Of a DNA stretch of 64,000 bases, positions 42,649-51,228 are shown piece by piece. The DNA is taken from the NCBI GenBank assembly GCA_903868145.1, contig CAIPTY010000051.1, forward strand, positions 62,001-126,000. The letters run 5' to 3'. The position numbers and the translations under genes are program-made. The DNA is from an uncultured Desulfuromonadales bacterium (GTDB lineage Bacteria > Desulfobacterota > Desulfuromonadia > Geobacterales > Pseudopelobacteraceae). How positions within the stretch are numbered: position 1 is the first letter of the stretch; each line of letters opens with the position of its first letter. Under the pieces are notes generated by a model that did no database searches, was not told the DNA's origin, and saw only the letters and a list, made by a program, of their open reading frames with translations.

Positions 42649-44103
42649 TTAGATCCCACCCATGCAGAGGTACTTTACTTCGATGAACTCCTCGATGCCG
42701 TATTTCGACCCTTCCCGGCCGATGCCGGATTCCTTCATGCCGCCAAAGGGAGCCACCTCCGTTGAAATCAGTCCGGTGTTGATCCCCACCATGCCGTATT
42801 CCAGAGCCTCGGCGACTTTCCAGACCCGCCTGATGTCGCTGCTGTAAAAGTAGGATGCCAGGCCGAATTCGGTGTCGTTGGCCATCCTGATAGCTTCGTC
42901 ATCGCTGTTGAACCTGAAGACAGGCGCCAGCGGACCAAAGGTTTCTTCCTTTGCCACCAGCATCTGCGAGGTGACATCGGTTAAAATCGTCGGCTCGAAA
43001 AAACTGCCCCCCAGCGCGTGGCGCTTCCCTCCCAGGGCAACCTTGGCCCCCTTGCTCAGTGCATCGCTGACATGCTCTTCAACCTTTTCCACCGCGGACA
43101 TATCGATCAGCGGCCCCTGCTGGAAATCGCCCGTGAGCCCGTCCCCCACCTTCATCTTCGCCACTGCTGCAATCAGCTTCTCCACAAAGGCATCATGGAC
43201 GCTATCCTGGACGATCAAGCGGTTGGTGCAGACGCAGGTCTGGCCGGTGTTGCGGTACTTGGAGGCGATGGCGCCCTCGACGGCGGCATCCAGATTGGCA
43301 TCATCGAAGACGATAAACGGCGCATTTCCGCCCAGCTCCAGCGAGACCTTTTTGACTGTGGCCGCACACTGTGCCATCAACTGCTTGCCGATCTCGGTGG
43401 AACCGGTAAAAGTAAGTTTGCGAACAATCGGGTTGGCGCACATTTCATTGCCGATGGCAGCGGCCGAGCCGGTAATGATATTGAACACACCCGCCGGAAT
43501 CCCGGCCCGCTCGCCCAGTTCTGCCAGAGCCAGCGCCGAGAATGGTGTTGCGGTGGCCGGCTTTACCACCATGGTGCAGCCGGCGGCAAGAGCGGGACCC
43601 GCTTTGCGGGTAATCATGGCAGCCGGAAAATTCCAGGGGGTGATGGCAGCGCAGACGCCGATCGGCTCCTTGATCACCACGATCCGCTTGTCTGCCGCGT
43701 GACCGGGGATGGTGTCACCGTAGATCCGCTTCCCCTCTTCGGCAAACCACTCGATAAACGAGGCGGCATAAGCGATCTCACCCTTTGATTCGGCCAGCGG
43801 TTTGCCCTGCTCGGCGGTCATGATGACCGCCAGATCCTCCTGATTCGCCATGATCAATTCAAACCAGCGGCGCAGAACCGTCGATCGCTCCCTGGCCGTT
43901 CTCGCACGCCAGGCGGGCAGCGCATTGTTGGCGGCCTCAATGGCACGACGCGTTTCAACGGTACCCATGCGGGGGATTGTCCCCAATGTGGCACCGGTTG
44001 CCGGATTTGTCACATCGATAGTGGCGCCGGTATCGGCTGCCAGCCATTGACCATCAAGATAGCAGAGTTGCTTCAACAGGCCGGGATCTTTGAGTATGCG
44101 CAT
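42649..44103 (-). CDS. gabD: Succinate-semialdehyde dehydrogenase (NADP+)
   Basis: 484 residues, the GabD length. Aldehyde dehydrogenase motifs: [33 protein letters not shown] (general base) and the catalytic Cys in [12 protein letters not shown]. The N-terminal [15 protein letters not shown] matches GabD/DavD-type enzymes; glutarate semialdehyde is a possible substrate too. It lies apart from any GABA transaminase. GAGGAGG lies 9 nt before the ATG. Confidence 0.9.
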   Translation of the reverse strand: MRILKDPGLLKQLCYLDGQWLAADTGATIDVTNPATGATLGTIPRMGTVETRRAIEAANNALPAWRARTARERSTVLRRWFELIMANQEDLAVIMTAEQGKPLAESKGEIAYAASFIEWFAEEGKRIYGDTIPGHAADKRIVVIKEPIGVCAAITPWNFPAAMITRKAGPALAAGCTMVVKPATATPFSALALAELGERAGIPAGVFNIITGSAAAIGNEMCANPIVRKLTFTGSTEIGKQLMAQCAATVKKVSLELGGNAPFIVFDDANLDAAVEGAIASKYRNTGQTCVCTNRLIVQDSVHDAFVEKLIAAVAKMKVGDGLTGDFQQGPLIDMSAVEKVEEHVSDALSKGAKVALGGKRHALGGSFFEPTILTDVTSQMLVAKEETFGPLAPVFRFNSDDEAIRMANDTEFGLASYFYSSDIRRVWKVAEALEYGMVGINTGLISTEVAPFGGMKESGIGREGSKYGIEEFIEVKYLCMGGI

Positions 44104-44322
44104 CGCACAAGCCTCCTCAAACAGAGTACGGGAAACAGCAGGGCTTTCATGTTTCAGAACGTGCCGCAGTTGTTCGTGGCTCGCTGGCTATCTATCTTTA
44201 CTGAAACAATCTGAATTAACGATGCGGATAATAATGAATAAGTCACATAATAACAAGCTGTTATTTATGTATTGGCACTCTGTGCGTTACTCAGGGGGCC
44301 GCTCGTGCCATTTATTTGAGGC
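44104..44322. other. Divergent spacer between gabD and the flavodiiron gene
   Basis: The gap is 333 bp in all. This part has no convincing ORF or RNA motif. A TGGCAC at 44274 resembles half of a sigma54 promoter but the second half is misplaced. The part from 44323 on carries the sigma70 promoter of the flavodiiron gene. Confidence 0.5.
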
Positions 44323-44351
44323 TTGTGCGAGTTTTTCCGTTTTGCTATAGT
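44323..44351 (+). promoter_or_regulatory. Promoter of flavodiiron protein gene
   Basis: -35 TTGTGC (44323-44328), 17-nt spacer, -10 TATAGT (44346-44351), about 85 bp before the start codon. Confidence 0.7.
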
Positions 44352-44436
44352 GCCGAAGTAGACTACTCATAAATGATTCAGCCGACAGCGTCGTCGTGGC
44401 TCAGTGCTGTATAACGACGAAAAGGAGAGCATGTAC

Positions 44437-45630
44437 ATGCCACAAACTGTTGAAATAAAGCCGGGAATCCACTGGATCGGATCAGAAGATCCCGATCTGC
44501 GAACCTTCGATGATCTCTTTCCCACCGAGCACGGCACCACCTACAACGCCTATCTGGTCAAAGGGGCCGAAAAAACCGCCATCATCGACACGGTCAAGGC
44601 CAAACGTACCGATGAATTCATGGACAAAGTCCGTTCGCTCGTTGATCCGGCCACCATCGACTACGTCGTCATCAATCACACCGAGCCGGATCATTCGGGA
44701 GCCCTGTCGTACCTTCTGGAACATTGCCCGAAGGCCACGGTGTTCCTGACCCCGGCCGCCAGGAACTTCCTCTCCAACCAGCTCCATAAACCGTTTACCT
44801 CCCAACTCGTCAAGGACGGCGACACCATCGATCTGGGCGGCAGAACCCTGCGGTTCATCATGGCTCCCTTCCTGCACTGGCCTGACACCATGTTTACCCG
44901 TCTGGAAGAGGAGAACATCCTCTTCTCCTGCGATGCCTTCGGTGCCCACTACTGCCGCCCCGGTTACATCTTCAACGATGAGGTGGATGATGTCACCCTG
45001 GCGCGCCAGTTCTATTTCGACACCATCTTCCGCCCGTTCAAGGACAAGGTGCTGAGCGCAGTGGAAAAGATCCGCCATGATGTGATCGACATGATCTGTC
45101 CCAGTCACGGCCCGATCATCCGCAAGGATCCCTGGAAGGCCATCCAGCAGTTTGAAAACTGGAGCAAACCGACCTCGCAGGCGAAGAAGATTTTCATCCT
45201 GTACCTGTCACCCCACGGCAATACCGAGGCAATGGCCAATGCAGTGGCACAGGGAGCCTCCATCGACGGGGTCGAGGTCATCAGTTACCATACCAATCAC
45301 CTGAGCACTGCGGAACTCCGCAACCTGATGGAGGAGGCCAGCGCCTTTATCTTTGGAGTGCCGACCATTGCCCGCGACATCCCGCCCCCCATCTGGGAGC
45401 TATTCGCCTATCTCAACACCGTCAAGCTCAAGACCAATATTGCAGGTGTTTTCGGGAGTTACGGCTGGAGCGGTGAGGCCTGTAAAATGGCTGAAGACCG
45501 CCTCAAAGGCATCGGTTTCAAATTCCCGGTTCCGCCGGTTCGGGCCTGCTTCAAACCTTCAGCGGAGGCGCTGGAACAGTGCGAAGCTCTGGGAAGAGCA
45601 ATTGCGGAAGAGGTCGCAAACAAAAACTGA
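44437..45630 (+). CDS. fprA: A-type flavodiiron protein (FprA)
   Basis: 397 residues: metallo-beta-lactamase-like domain with diiron ligands (HTEPDHSGAL, the conserved HxExDH) and later His/Asp residues (SCDAFGAH, CPSHGPIIR), then a flavodoxin domain with the FMN loop SPHGNTEAMA. It reduces O2 to water or NO to N2O with electrons from rubredoxin or F420-like donors, protecting anaerobes. ATG 44437 is 9 nt after AAGGAG; ATG 44431 is an alternative. A terminator follows. Confidence 0.93.
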   Translation: MPQTVEIKPGIHWIGSEDPDLRTFDDLFPTEHGTTYNAYLVKGAEKTAIIDTVKAKRTDEFMDKVRSLVDPATIDYVVINHTEPDHSGALSYLLEHCPKATVFLTPAARNFLSNQLHKPFTSQLVKDGDTIDLGGRTLRFIMAPFLHWPDTMFTRLEEENILFSCDAFGAHYCRPGYIFNDEVDDVTLARQFYFDTIFRPFKDKVLSAVEKIRHDVIDMICPSHGPIIRKDPWKAIQQFENWSKPTSQAKKIFILYLSPHGNTEAMANAVAQGASIDGVEVISYHTNHLSTAELRNLMEEASAFIFGVPTIARDIPPPIWELFAYLNTVKLKTNIAGVFGSYGWSGEACKMAEDRLKGIGFKFPVPPVRACFKPSAEALEQCEALGRAIAEEVANKN

Positions 45631-45660
45631 GCGTGATTCTGATACCTGTTTCCTCCCTGA

Positions 45661-45686
45661 AAAGGCGGCTGAAAAGCCGCCTTTTC
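45661..45686 (+). terminator. Intrinsic terminator after fprA
   Basis: AAAGGCGGCT-GAAA-AGCCGCCTTTT stem-loop followed by CCC and a T-run. Confidence 0.88.
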
Positions 45687-45737
45687 CCTTTTTAAACCGC
45701 CCCACAAAAAAACCAGCCACTTACCTCGACCAATAAA

Positions 45738-45776
45738 AAAGGCACCTACAATTCAACGTAAGTGCCTGTTTTTATT
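45738..45776. terminator. Second hairpin with T-run near the island edge
   Basis: GGCAC(C)TAC and GTA(A)GTGCC pair around AATTCAAC, followed on the plus strand by TGTTTTTATT. It lies just outside the right-hand att copy of the island and may have come from sequence downstream of the original tRNA-Ser gene. Confidence 0.55.
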
Positions 45777-45777
45777 A

Positions 45778-45798
45778 TGGCGAAGGTGAGATTCTAAC
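45778..45798. other. Distal att site of the tRNA-Ser island
   Basis: TGGCGAAGGTGAGATTCTAAC resembles the 3' end of tRNA-Ser at 53574 (TGGCGGAGAAGGTGAGATTC on the plus strand). It shares GAAGGTGAGATTC and the TGGCG of the CCA end, with 3 bases missing between them. It marks the far end of the integrated element. Confidence 0.7.
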
Positions 45799-45986
45799 AG
45801 AGCTGTTAAACATTTAATATTATTATGTTTAATAATTTGTCAAGTTACTCAACACCCCCAAAAGCGCCCCTAAATGATAATCATAAAAATAAAAAGGGTT
45901 TTAGGATATGGCCTCGATTATAGACGGGCTTAAGGGGGAGCCAGGCCGATCAATCCCCGTTTTTTTTTGGGGGGGGTGGTCTGGCC
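45799..45986. other. Spacer inside the distal end of the island
   Basis: AT-rich sequence with a G-run (GGGGGGG near 45971) and no supported gene. With 45631-45780 it makes a 356-bp gap that otherwise holds the fprA terminator, a hairpin and the att site. Confidence 0.5.
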
Positions 45987-46544
45987 TCATGCTGTCTTGG
46001 CTTCCTTCGCGATCCTGTAGACGCTTGCAACTCCGATGTTCAAGGTATCAGCAACCGCCTGTTTGGTCAAGCCCTGCTGTATCAGTTCCATAACCTTCCC
46101 GGCTTGTGCTTTGGCTGTCGCTTTTCGGCCTGTGTACTTCCCGGCCTTCTTTGCGATCTCGACACCTTCCTTTTGACGTTCAAGCATCATCTCTCTTTCA
46201 AACTGACCGATTGCCGCAAGCATGGAGAGCATGAGCTTGCCTGTAGGTGTTGACGTGTTCAGGTTGATATTCAAGACCTTGAAGGCAACACCCTTCTTTT
46301 CCAGGCTGTCAACGATGGTCAACAGGTGCGCCGTACTCCGTGCGATCCTGTCCAGCTTACAGACAGTCACAGTGTCACCTTCCCGGCAATAGTCAAGCAT
46401 GGCTGCAAGTTCGGGACGGTCAACCTTAACGCCGCTTGCCGTTTCCTGATATATCTTGTCACAGGCTGCCGACTTCAACTGTTCCAATTGTGATTCAAGA
46501 TTCTGGCCTGAAGTGCTTACCCTTGCATATCCGATTGTCGCCAT
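45987..46544 (-). CDS. Serine recombinase (resolvase/invertase family)
   Basis: 185 residues with the catalytic Ser in GYARVSTSGQNLESQ, conserved KLDRIARS and the E-helix region FEREMMLERQKEGVEIAKK, ending in a helix-turn-helix (TKQAVADTLNIGVASVYRIA). This is the small Pin/Tn3-resolvase type that inverts or resolves DNA between short sites. ATG 46544 follows AGGGGG. Repeated TTGATAG motifs lie directly upstream and could be its recombination sites or operators. Confidence 0.92.
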   Translation of the reverse strand: MATIGYARVSTSGQNLESQLEQLKSAACDKIYQETASGVKVDRPELAAMLDYCREGDTVTVCKLDRIARSTAHLLTIVDSLEKKGVAFKVLNINLNTSTPTGKLMLSMLAAIGQFEREMMLERQKEGVEIAKKAGKYTGRKATAKAQAGKVMELIQQGLTKQAVADTLNIGVASVYRIAKEAKTA

Positions 46545-46559
46545 AATTACCCCCTTTTG

Positions 46560-46676
46560 CCTATCAATAGATTTTAAGATAAGCTGATAATAAACTATCA
46601 AAACACAAAAATCAATCCTTTTGATAGATTATTTTGATAGTTTGAAAATCTATCATACAGGCATGGTCTATTGATA
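46560..46676. repeat. Cluster of TTGATAG/CTATCAA motifs upstream of the resolvase
   Basis: At least six copies of TATCAA or TTGATA occur in both orientations near 46562, 46595, 46621, 46634, 46650 and 46669, in very AT-rich DNA. This is what a res site or resolvase operator would look like. The wider gap 46545-47026 (482 bp) holds otherwise only a terminator, and could also contain the element's origin. Confidence 0.6.
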
Positions 46677-46920
46677 TGATGTTTTTGATTGCTGGCTTTG
46701 AAGTTTGACTATCAGAATAAAAGCAGGTGGCTTTTTGGTAGAAAAATCATTCCGTCAATTCCGCTTAATCCGGTTCGAGATTTTGACTTTTACACAAAAA
46801 CAGCGACAAGACACAGCACAGGCATAGCGTGAACTATTGCAATCATTGAGGCCACGGCGCTTTTTTTGAGTATTGAAAAAAGGTAACTAAATACTTTTTT
46901 TACACGGTCTTTCGATAAAC

Positions 46921-46949
46921 GAAAAGGGGGGAGCGCAATCTCTCCCCCT
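46921..46949 (-). terminator. Intrinsic terminator of the island's main operon
   Basis: Minus strand GGGGGAGA-GATTGCGC-TCCCCCC followed by TTTTCGTTT. It lies after the small coiled-coil ORF and before the resolvase unit. Confidence 0.78.
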
Positions 46950-47026
46950 GATTATCTGCCGGATTCATCCCCAGGCTTCCAAAATTCGTTTCTAACGGGC
47001 TTTCTCGATACCGTCAATGGCACAGG

Positions 47027-47188
47027 CTATGCCACTTTGTTTTTCAGCTCGTTTTCCCCCTTCAGCTCTTTGATTTTGTCCTGATCCCGTTCAAGACGTT
47101 CCTGAAGCATCGCAATCATTTTTTCAATACCGTCAACCCTGCCGGTTAAGAAAATGATCTTTGCGGCAATTTGGCTTTTGTTGTTCAT
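47027..47188 (-). CDS. Small coiled-coil protein (53 residues)
   Basis: Minus-strand frame from ATG 47188 with AGGA 9 nt upstream. The product starts MNNKSQIAAKIIFLTGRVDG, then has an amphipathic, heptad-like stretch (MIAMLQERLERDQDKIKELK) and ends with NELKNKVA. The composition suggests a dimeric coiled coil. Function unknown; last member of the island's long leftward operon. Confidence 0.5.
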   Translation of the reverse strand: MNNKSQIAAKIIFLTGRVDGIEKMIAMLQERLERDQDKIKELKGENELKNKVA

Positions 47189-47291
47189 GTGCAATCATCC
47201 TTTCCCCCAAAGTGAACTGCCGGAGGTTGATTGTGTTCTTATCTGTGCTTCAAAATTTTCTGCAAGTTTGGTCATAACTTGCTTTGCAAGG

Positions 47292-47564
47292 TTATCTGCA
47301 TAGCCTAAGCAGCATGGCCTGCTCTTCACGGATTTGATCCTTTGCAAAACGTGTTGCAATAGCACTAAGCCGCGCCCGTGGTATCAGTTCGTAATAGCGC
47401 CCGTCAACTTGGATTTCCAGCACGGGCACCTTGCCTTTGCAATTTTTGGATTTCTGGACATTCTGCAAGCTTTGAATAATTTTATCAGGCACAGCCAGGG
47501 AAACCCTTTCAGCGTAGAAATAGTCACTGTCACGGGCAAACACTGGTGATTTGTATTTACTCAT
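47292..47564 (-). CDS. Hypothetical island protein (90 residues)
   Basis: MSKYKSPVFARDSDYFYAER..., a basic protein with no recognised domain. AAGGGA lies before the ATG and it overlaps the preceding gene by 8 bp, so it is very likely translated. The middle has the look of a short DNA-binding or ribbon-helix-helix-like protein (RVSLAVPDKIIQSLQNVQ), but this is a guess. Confidence 0.68.
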   Translation of the reverse strand: MSKYKSPVFARDSDYFYAERVSLAVPDKIIQSLQNVQKSKNCKGKVPVLEIQVDGRYYELIPRARLSAIATRFAKDQIREEQAMLLRLCR

Positions 47565-47913
47565 CGTTTTTCCCTTCCATCAGCCACAGAATTTCAGCCA
47601 TTGTCCTTTGTGCTACAGCCGGGTCAAACTGCACTTGAATTTTGAGAGTAGCCCCCAGGTAGTAGATGAAATCACGGACAAGGATAGACTTGCTCAATGC
47701 CCCCAGTTTTTCATTCTTCAGGTTTTTGTACTGTGGATAGCCAGTACGGACACGGTTGATGGTTTCCTCGGCTTTTTCTTCCTCGGCCTGCAAACGTTGC
47801 TCTTCAAGAATTTCTGCCTGTAGCTTTTCAATCCTCTTTGCCCTGCCTGACTTTCCAGCCGGTTCAACTTGGCTGCCAACCGATAAAACGAATGGATCAA
47901 CGTTTCTCATCAT
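47557..47913 (-). CDS. Hypothetical island protein (118 residues)
   Basis: Contains a long charged helix (RIEKLQAEILEEQRLQAEEE region, residues ~28-55) and an aromatic C-terminal half (DFIYYLGATLKIQVQFDPAV). GGAG lies 8 nt before tandem ATG codons. Coupled to the next small gene by an 8-bp overlap. No family recognised. Confidence 0.68.
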   Translation of the reverse strand: MMRNVDPFVLSVGSQVEPAGKSGRAKRIEKLQAEILEEQRLQAEEEKAEETINRVRTGYPQYKNLKNEKLGALSKSILVRDFIYYLGATLKIQVQFDPAVAQRTMAEILWLMEGKNDE

Positions 47914-47934
47914 CTGATTTTCTCCTTTTGATTG

Positions 47935-48096
47935 TTAGGTGTGCCCCCTAAACTCAGGATTCGTCATCTCGCAAGGGGTCTTTTCATCCTTGAATGCGTC
48001 GCACAAACACACAGGAATCTTGCCGCCGATATAGCCCCCCGCTGAAAATTCCCTTGAAAAGAGCTGATTTTCAAGGCTCCCCAGGGCAAGGGGCAA
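47935..48096 (-). CDS. Possible small Cys-containing protein
   Basis: An open frame on the minus strand, ending at TAA 47937-47935, encodes GGYIGGKIPVCLCDAF followed by KDEKTPCEMTNPEF. The codon choice is protein-like and three Cys are close together. There is no ATG; TTG 48096 is the best start, with a weak GGGG site. It may be a real short gene or the relic of one. It fills most of the 47914-48129 gap. Confidence 0.3.
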   Translation of the reverse strand: MPLALGSLENQLFSREFSAGGYIGGKIPVCLCDAFKDEKTPCEMTNPEFRGHT

Positions 48097-48129
48097 ATTG
48101 TTTGTGCGCCCCAGGGAGTTGCAACATTT

Positions 48130-48423
48130 TTAAGGAATCAATGGATTTTCTTTTGCTCCCTTCTCCAGTGCCGGAATCAAAGGTTCATCTTCCGGCAATA
48201 GCGGATTCTTGCCGCTGTCACTGACAGCCCGCTGCAGTTCAAGGGTTTTCTGCGTCTTTCCCTCTTCCGGCAATATCCCGGTGAAACTGTCTTTTCTGAA
48301 AACTTTCATGCTGTTGTTCCTTTCTTGTGGTTTGGTGTTTGCCCGTTCATCAATACCCCGCTTCAATCTGCCGAAGCGTGAAGCATCACGGACTTTGAAC
48401 TTAAAAACAAAGTTGCCTGCCAT
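48130..48423 (-). CDS. Hypothetical island protein (97 residues)
   Basis: A basic N-terminal half (NFVFKFKVRDASRFGRLKRG) and an acidic/proline-containing C-terminal half. GGGGGAAAGA precedes the ATG. An internal ATG (MKVFRKDSFTGILPEEGKTQ) with AAGGA upstream could make a shorter product. No known domain. Confidence 0.6.
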   Translation of the reverse strand: MAGNFVFKFKVRDASRFGRLKRGIDERANTKPQERNNSMKVFRKDSFTGILPEEGKTQKTLELQRAVSDSGKNPLLPEDEPLIPALEKGAKENPLIP

Positions 48424-48444
48424 TCTTTCCCCCTGACAGAATCC

Positions 48445-49746
48445 TTAAAATGGTAAGTCCGGTTCGCCTTTGCCGGCCTTGCGTTCATACGGTTTGCACT
48501 CCCCAAACCGCAGGCAAGAGCGGTCAAGTGCAATCTCGAAAATGTTACCCGCAGGCCCGTTGCGGTTTTTCAGAATTTTCAGCAAAAGCCGCCGATCTTC
48601 TGACTGCCAAAGCCCCAGCATGAAATCCGCCGCCGCTTCAATATCTCCCGATCCCTTTGCTGCATCGGCTTCCATTTCCCGCTTATTGCCGGGAGCGTAT
48701 GCCCTCGAAGTCTGGGAAAGCAGGACAACAGGAACATTCAGGGACTTGGCAAGATTCTTTGTCTCAATGGCGGTGTGCTGTATCCGTTCGTATGGATCTC
48801 TGCCAACAGCCGCCACAAGCCCCAGGTAATCAATTCCTATGCCGCCGATCTCCCCGTATTTAAGCCGTGCCTGTTCCACAAAAGCGCCGATCTTTTCTAG
48901 GGAAAGCCGGGAGCGGTCAACTACAATCAATTTTTTTGCCGCTTCATGTTCAACGAGCGCCCGCCCGTCACGGTAAGCCCGCTCTACCTGCCTGCCGGTC
49001 AAGCCGGTTGTCTGCATGGTTTCTCGTTCAAACAGTTTTGCCGCTGACATTTCCAAACTGAAAAAGATGTAGTACAGCCCCGTTTCCATTGCGTTCTGTA
49101 GCAGCATCCAGTACAGGAGCGCCGTCTTGAAGGTGCCGCTATAAGCTGCCAGGGTAATAACCTCCCCAGGCGCACAGCCGCGCAGGTGTTCGTCAACAGG
49201 GGGAAATTTTGTAAGGAAACGCAGGCGGTCAATGTCTTTGATGTAATCGGAATAACGCCGCTGTCGTTCCTGCCAGGTAAGCAGCTCCCCGGCCTTTGTG
49301 TTCATCACTTCCCCGGCTAGGCCAACAGCCGCCGCCCTCAACTCATCGCAGGTATCGGCAAGCGGTTTTTCCATATCCCAGAAACCGCCGACAATTTTTC
49401 TAAAATGCATGATCCCCGGTTGTCGCCGCAGGTATGCATCACGGACACGACCAATGTAATAATTTGCGTTTGCAGCCGTTGGCACGTAGTCAACCAATTC
49501 AGCCAGGTACGCCGCCCCGCCACACTGGTCAAGCTCTCCCCGGTTCTTCAACAAGCCGGAAACTGAAACAAGGTCAATCGGTTCTTTGCGGTGTGCCAGG
49601 TCTTTCATAGCGGCATCAATCAGCCGGTGCGCCTCTTTGTAGAAAGCCTCTGGGGGAAGGTCGCACGTTTTGATAACGGCATCGTCAATAAACCTCGCCC
49701 CCAGCACAGCCTTTTCAGCATCATTGTCATCAGGAAGGGGTTTCAT
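48445..49746 (-). CDS. DnaB-like replicative helicase
   Basis: About 433 residues in the DnaB layout: N-terminal helical domain (EKAVLGARFIDDAVIKTCDL, GGAAYLAELVDYVPTAANA), a linker, and a RecA-like C-terminal domain with Walker B (GGIGIDYLGLV) and the arginine-containing end (LLKILKNRNGP). The Walker A is unusual, AYSGTFKTAL instead of the normal GxxGxGKT. It probably unwinds the element's DNA for its own replication. ATG 49746 overlaps the previous gene by 17 bp; AAGGA lies upstream. Confidence 0.87.
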   Translation of the reverse strand: MKPLPDDNDAEKAVLGARFIDDAVIKTCDLPPEAFYKEAHRLIDAAMKDLAHRKEPIDLVSVSGLLKNRGELDQCGGAAYLAELVDYVPTAANANYYIGRVRDAYLRRQPGIMHFRKIVGGFWDMEKPLADTCDELRAAAVGLAGEVMNTKAGELLTWQERQRRYSDYIKDIDRLRFLTKFPPVDEHLRGCAPGEVITLAAYSGTFKTALLYWMLLQNAMETGLYYIFFSLEMSAAKLFERETMQTTGLTGRQVERAYRDGRALVEHEAAKKLIVVDRSRLSLEKIGAFVEQARLKYGEIGGIGIDYLGLVAAVGRDPYERIQHTAIETKNLAKSLNVPVVLLSQTSRAYAPGNKREMEADAAKGSGDIEAAADFMLGLWQSEDRRLLLKILKNRNGPAGNIFEIALDRSCLRFGECKPYERKAGKGEPDLPF

Positions 49747-50599
49747 CAGCCTGTTCCTTCCAAGGTGTCCAATCTTCCAACATGATCCCTTCAGGCGGTA
49801 ATAAGCCGCGTTGCCGGAAATCATCAAGTTTCCCGTTTATGTGTGCGGGGTAATCATTCAACTTCGCAGACAACATCCCCAGGGAAGGACGTTTGCTTTT
49901 CGGAAAATTAATGTCTGTGAACATGCCGCAAGCCTTTGCAACAAGCTCCTTGACGGGCACACGGGAAAGAAGCGCCTTCAGAATATTCCCGTCTTTTGCC
50001 CCTTCAACCCGGTAACGATCCCCCTGACTTTCTCTGAAGGCATAGCAAAACCAATTCAGGAAAAGCTGCCGTTCCACCGCCTTTAAGGGGTCAACTGATT
50101 TCTTGGCTGTCGGTTTCCGTGGTTTTTTTACGGAAACTGGCAGAGATTCTTTAGAATCTCTTTCTTCTATTCCGTCTCCTATTCCTATTCCTATTCCTAT
50201 TCCGTATAGGCGGTCATCTGACAACACGTGTTGACATGAGTTGTCATGTGTCAGCAGACTTGCCCCGGTGGTATCCATGCCAGGGTAACGCGGTGCCTTT
50301 GCCCGTAGGCGGTTATGACGTTCCCAATTTGCAATCTGAAAATAGCGCCGCCCCTCGACTTCGTAGAGGTTCAACAGTTTTTCTGCCTGTAATTCCCGCA
50401 GTCTGACTTCAATGATTTCTGCCGTTATTTCAGGCCGCAAAGGGAAACAGCGCCCTTTGATTATTTCCGGTTTTGCGAGTGCCCGCCCAAAATCATCAGT
50501 TGCCGTCAACAAAAACATCCAAAAAGCGACTGTCTCCATTGGTAGCAGGTTCAAATTTTCAGACGTGCAAATACTCTCTTTCAAGATTCGGTTCGGCAT
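49730..50599 (-). CDS. Phage-type replication organiser protein
   Basis: 289 residues. The N-terminal winged-helix region (MPNRILKESICTSENLNLLP, YFQIANWERHNRLRAKAPRY) is typical of phage replisome organisers that bind the origin and load a DnaB-type helicase, encoded next here. A (Gly-Ile)4 run (GIGIGIGIG) encoded by a TATTCC hexamer repeat forms the linker. The C-terminal domain (LFLNWFCYAFRESQGDRYRV) is unassigned. The start codon follows the previous small ORF with overlap. Confidence 0.78.
   Translation of the reverse strand: MPNRILKESICTSENLNLLPMETVAFWMFLLTATDDFGRALAKPEIIKGRCFPLRPEITAEIIEVRLRELQAEKLLNLYEVEGRRYFQIANWERHNRLRAKAPRYPGMDTTGASLLTHDNSCQHVLSDDRLYGIGIGIGIGDGIEERDSKESLPVSVKKPRKPTAKKSVDPLKAVERQLFLNWFCYAFRESQGDRYRVEGAKDGNILKALLSRVPVKELVAKACGMFTDINFPKSKRPSLGMLSAKLNDYPAHINGKLDDFRQRGLLPPEGIMLEDWTPWKEQADETPS
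50172..50205. repeat. Hexanucleotide repeat in replication gene
   Basis: TATTCC repeated about five times in tandem, coding for alternating Gly-Ile in the inter-domain linker of the replication protein. Confidence 0.85.
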
Positions 50600-50817
50600 G
50601 GTGCCCCCGCCTGTATAGCACCCGCTTCACTTAAGCGGATTTCGGATTCATGCAGTTCCGTTGCGATCTGTCGCAGCAGGTAATACAGCCCGTTTTGCCC
50701 TGAAGTAGAAAACTCGAAATCATCACAGGCCATTGCCTCAGCAATAAAATCAATTTTCTGGTGAGCATGGCTTATTACGTCAAGGGGGTGCGGTTTGTAA
50801 TTGGTATCGTTACTCAT
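50581..50817 (-). CDS. Hypothetical island protein (78 residues)
   Basis: MSNDTNYKPHPLDVISHAHQ..., with an acidic Phe/Cys-containing centre (KIDFIAEAMACDDFEFSTSG). ATG 50817 follows GGAGGGGGAG and overlaps the stop of the AlpA-like gene (ATGA); the 3' end overlaps the replication gene. Function unknown; position suggests a role with replication or its control. Confidence 0.65.
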   Translation of the reverse strand: MSNDTNYKPHPLDVISHAHQKIDFIAEAMACDDFEFSTSGQNGLYYLLRQIATELHESEIRLSEAGAIQAGAPCRTES

Positions 50818-51119
50818 TGTCTCCCCCTCCACGGTTCCGCGTTTTCGATGATTTCCATAATGTCACGGTAACGCCAGCATACAGTTCTACCCAGGCGCAC
50901 GGGAGCCGGATAAATACCCGCTCGCACTCTTTCCCAGAAAACAGTTTTTCCAATCGGCAAGAGCGCCGGAATACCCATCTTCTTGTTGCCGATGATCTGC
51001 CACAGCCGCAGCAAAGCATCACCGTTGCACTTGCGGTTAAGGCGTTCAAGGGTGTCCAGGTATTCGTCATCAGGGGGAGCGGGTTTGCTGTCTGGTTTGT
51101 CTGTGTTGTCTGTAATCAT
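50814..51119 (-). CDS. AlpA-family DNA-binding regulator
   Basis: 101 residues with a C-terminal MerR/AlpA-like winged helix: LPIGKTVFWERVRAGIYPAP followed by VRLGRTVCWRYRDIMEII. AlpA proteins control excision and integrase expression of P4-like elements. ATG 51119 has GGAGG 8 nt upstream. It is coupled to the next small ORF. Confidence 0.82.
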   Translation of the reverse strand: MITDNTDKPDSKPAPPDDEYLDTLERLNRKCNGDALLRLWQIIGNKKMGIPALLPIGKTVFWERVRAGIYPAPVRLGRTVCWRYRDIMEIIENAEPWRGRQ

Positions 51120-51228
51120 GTCAATTGCCTCCTTTGAATGACACAATACGGACGGGAGCGGAAAAAGTGATTAACGAAATCGCGCAACATCTCGAAGGTG
51201 AAAAAAAGTTTGTAGGGAGGTGAAAAAA

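Noticed and set aside
42438..42686. 82-codon plus-strand frame between the RND adaptor and gabD genes
   Set aside because: No ribosome binding site and unnatural composition; the opposite strand carries a small gene with a good start signal.
44274..44290. Possible sigma54 promoter (TGGCAC)
   Set aside because: The GC element does not follow at the required distance; a better sigma70 promoter lies downstream.
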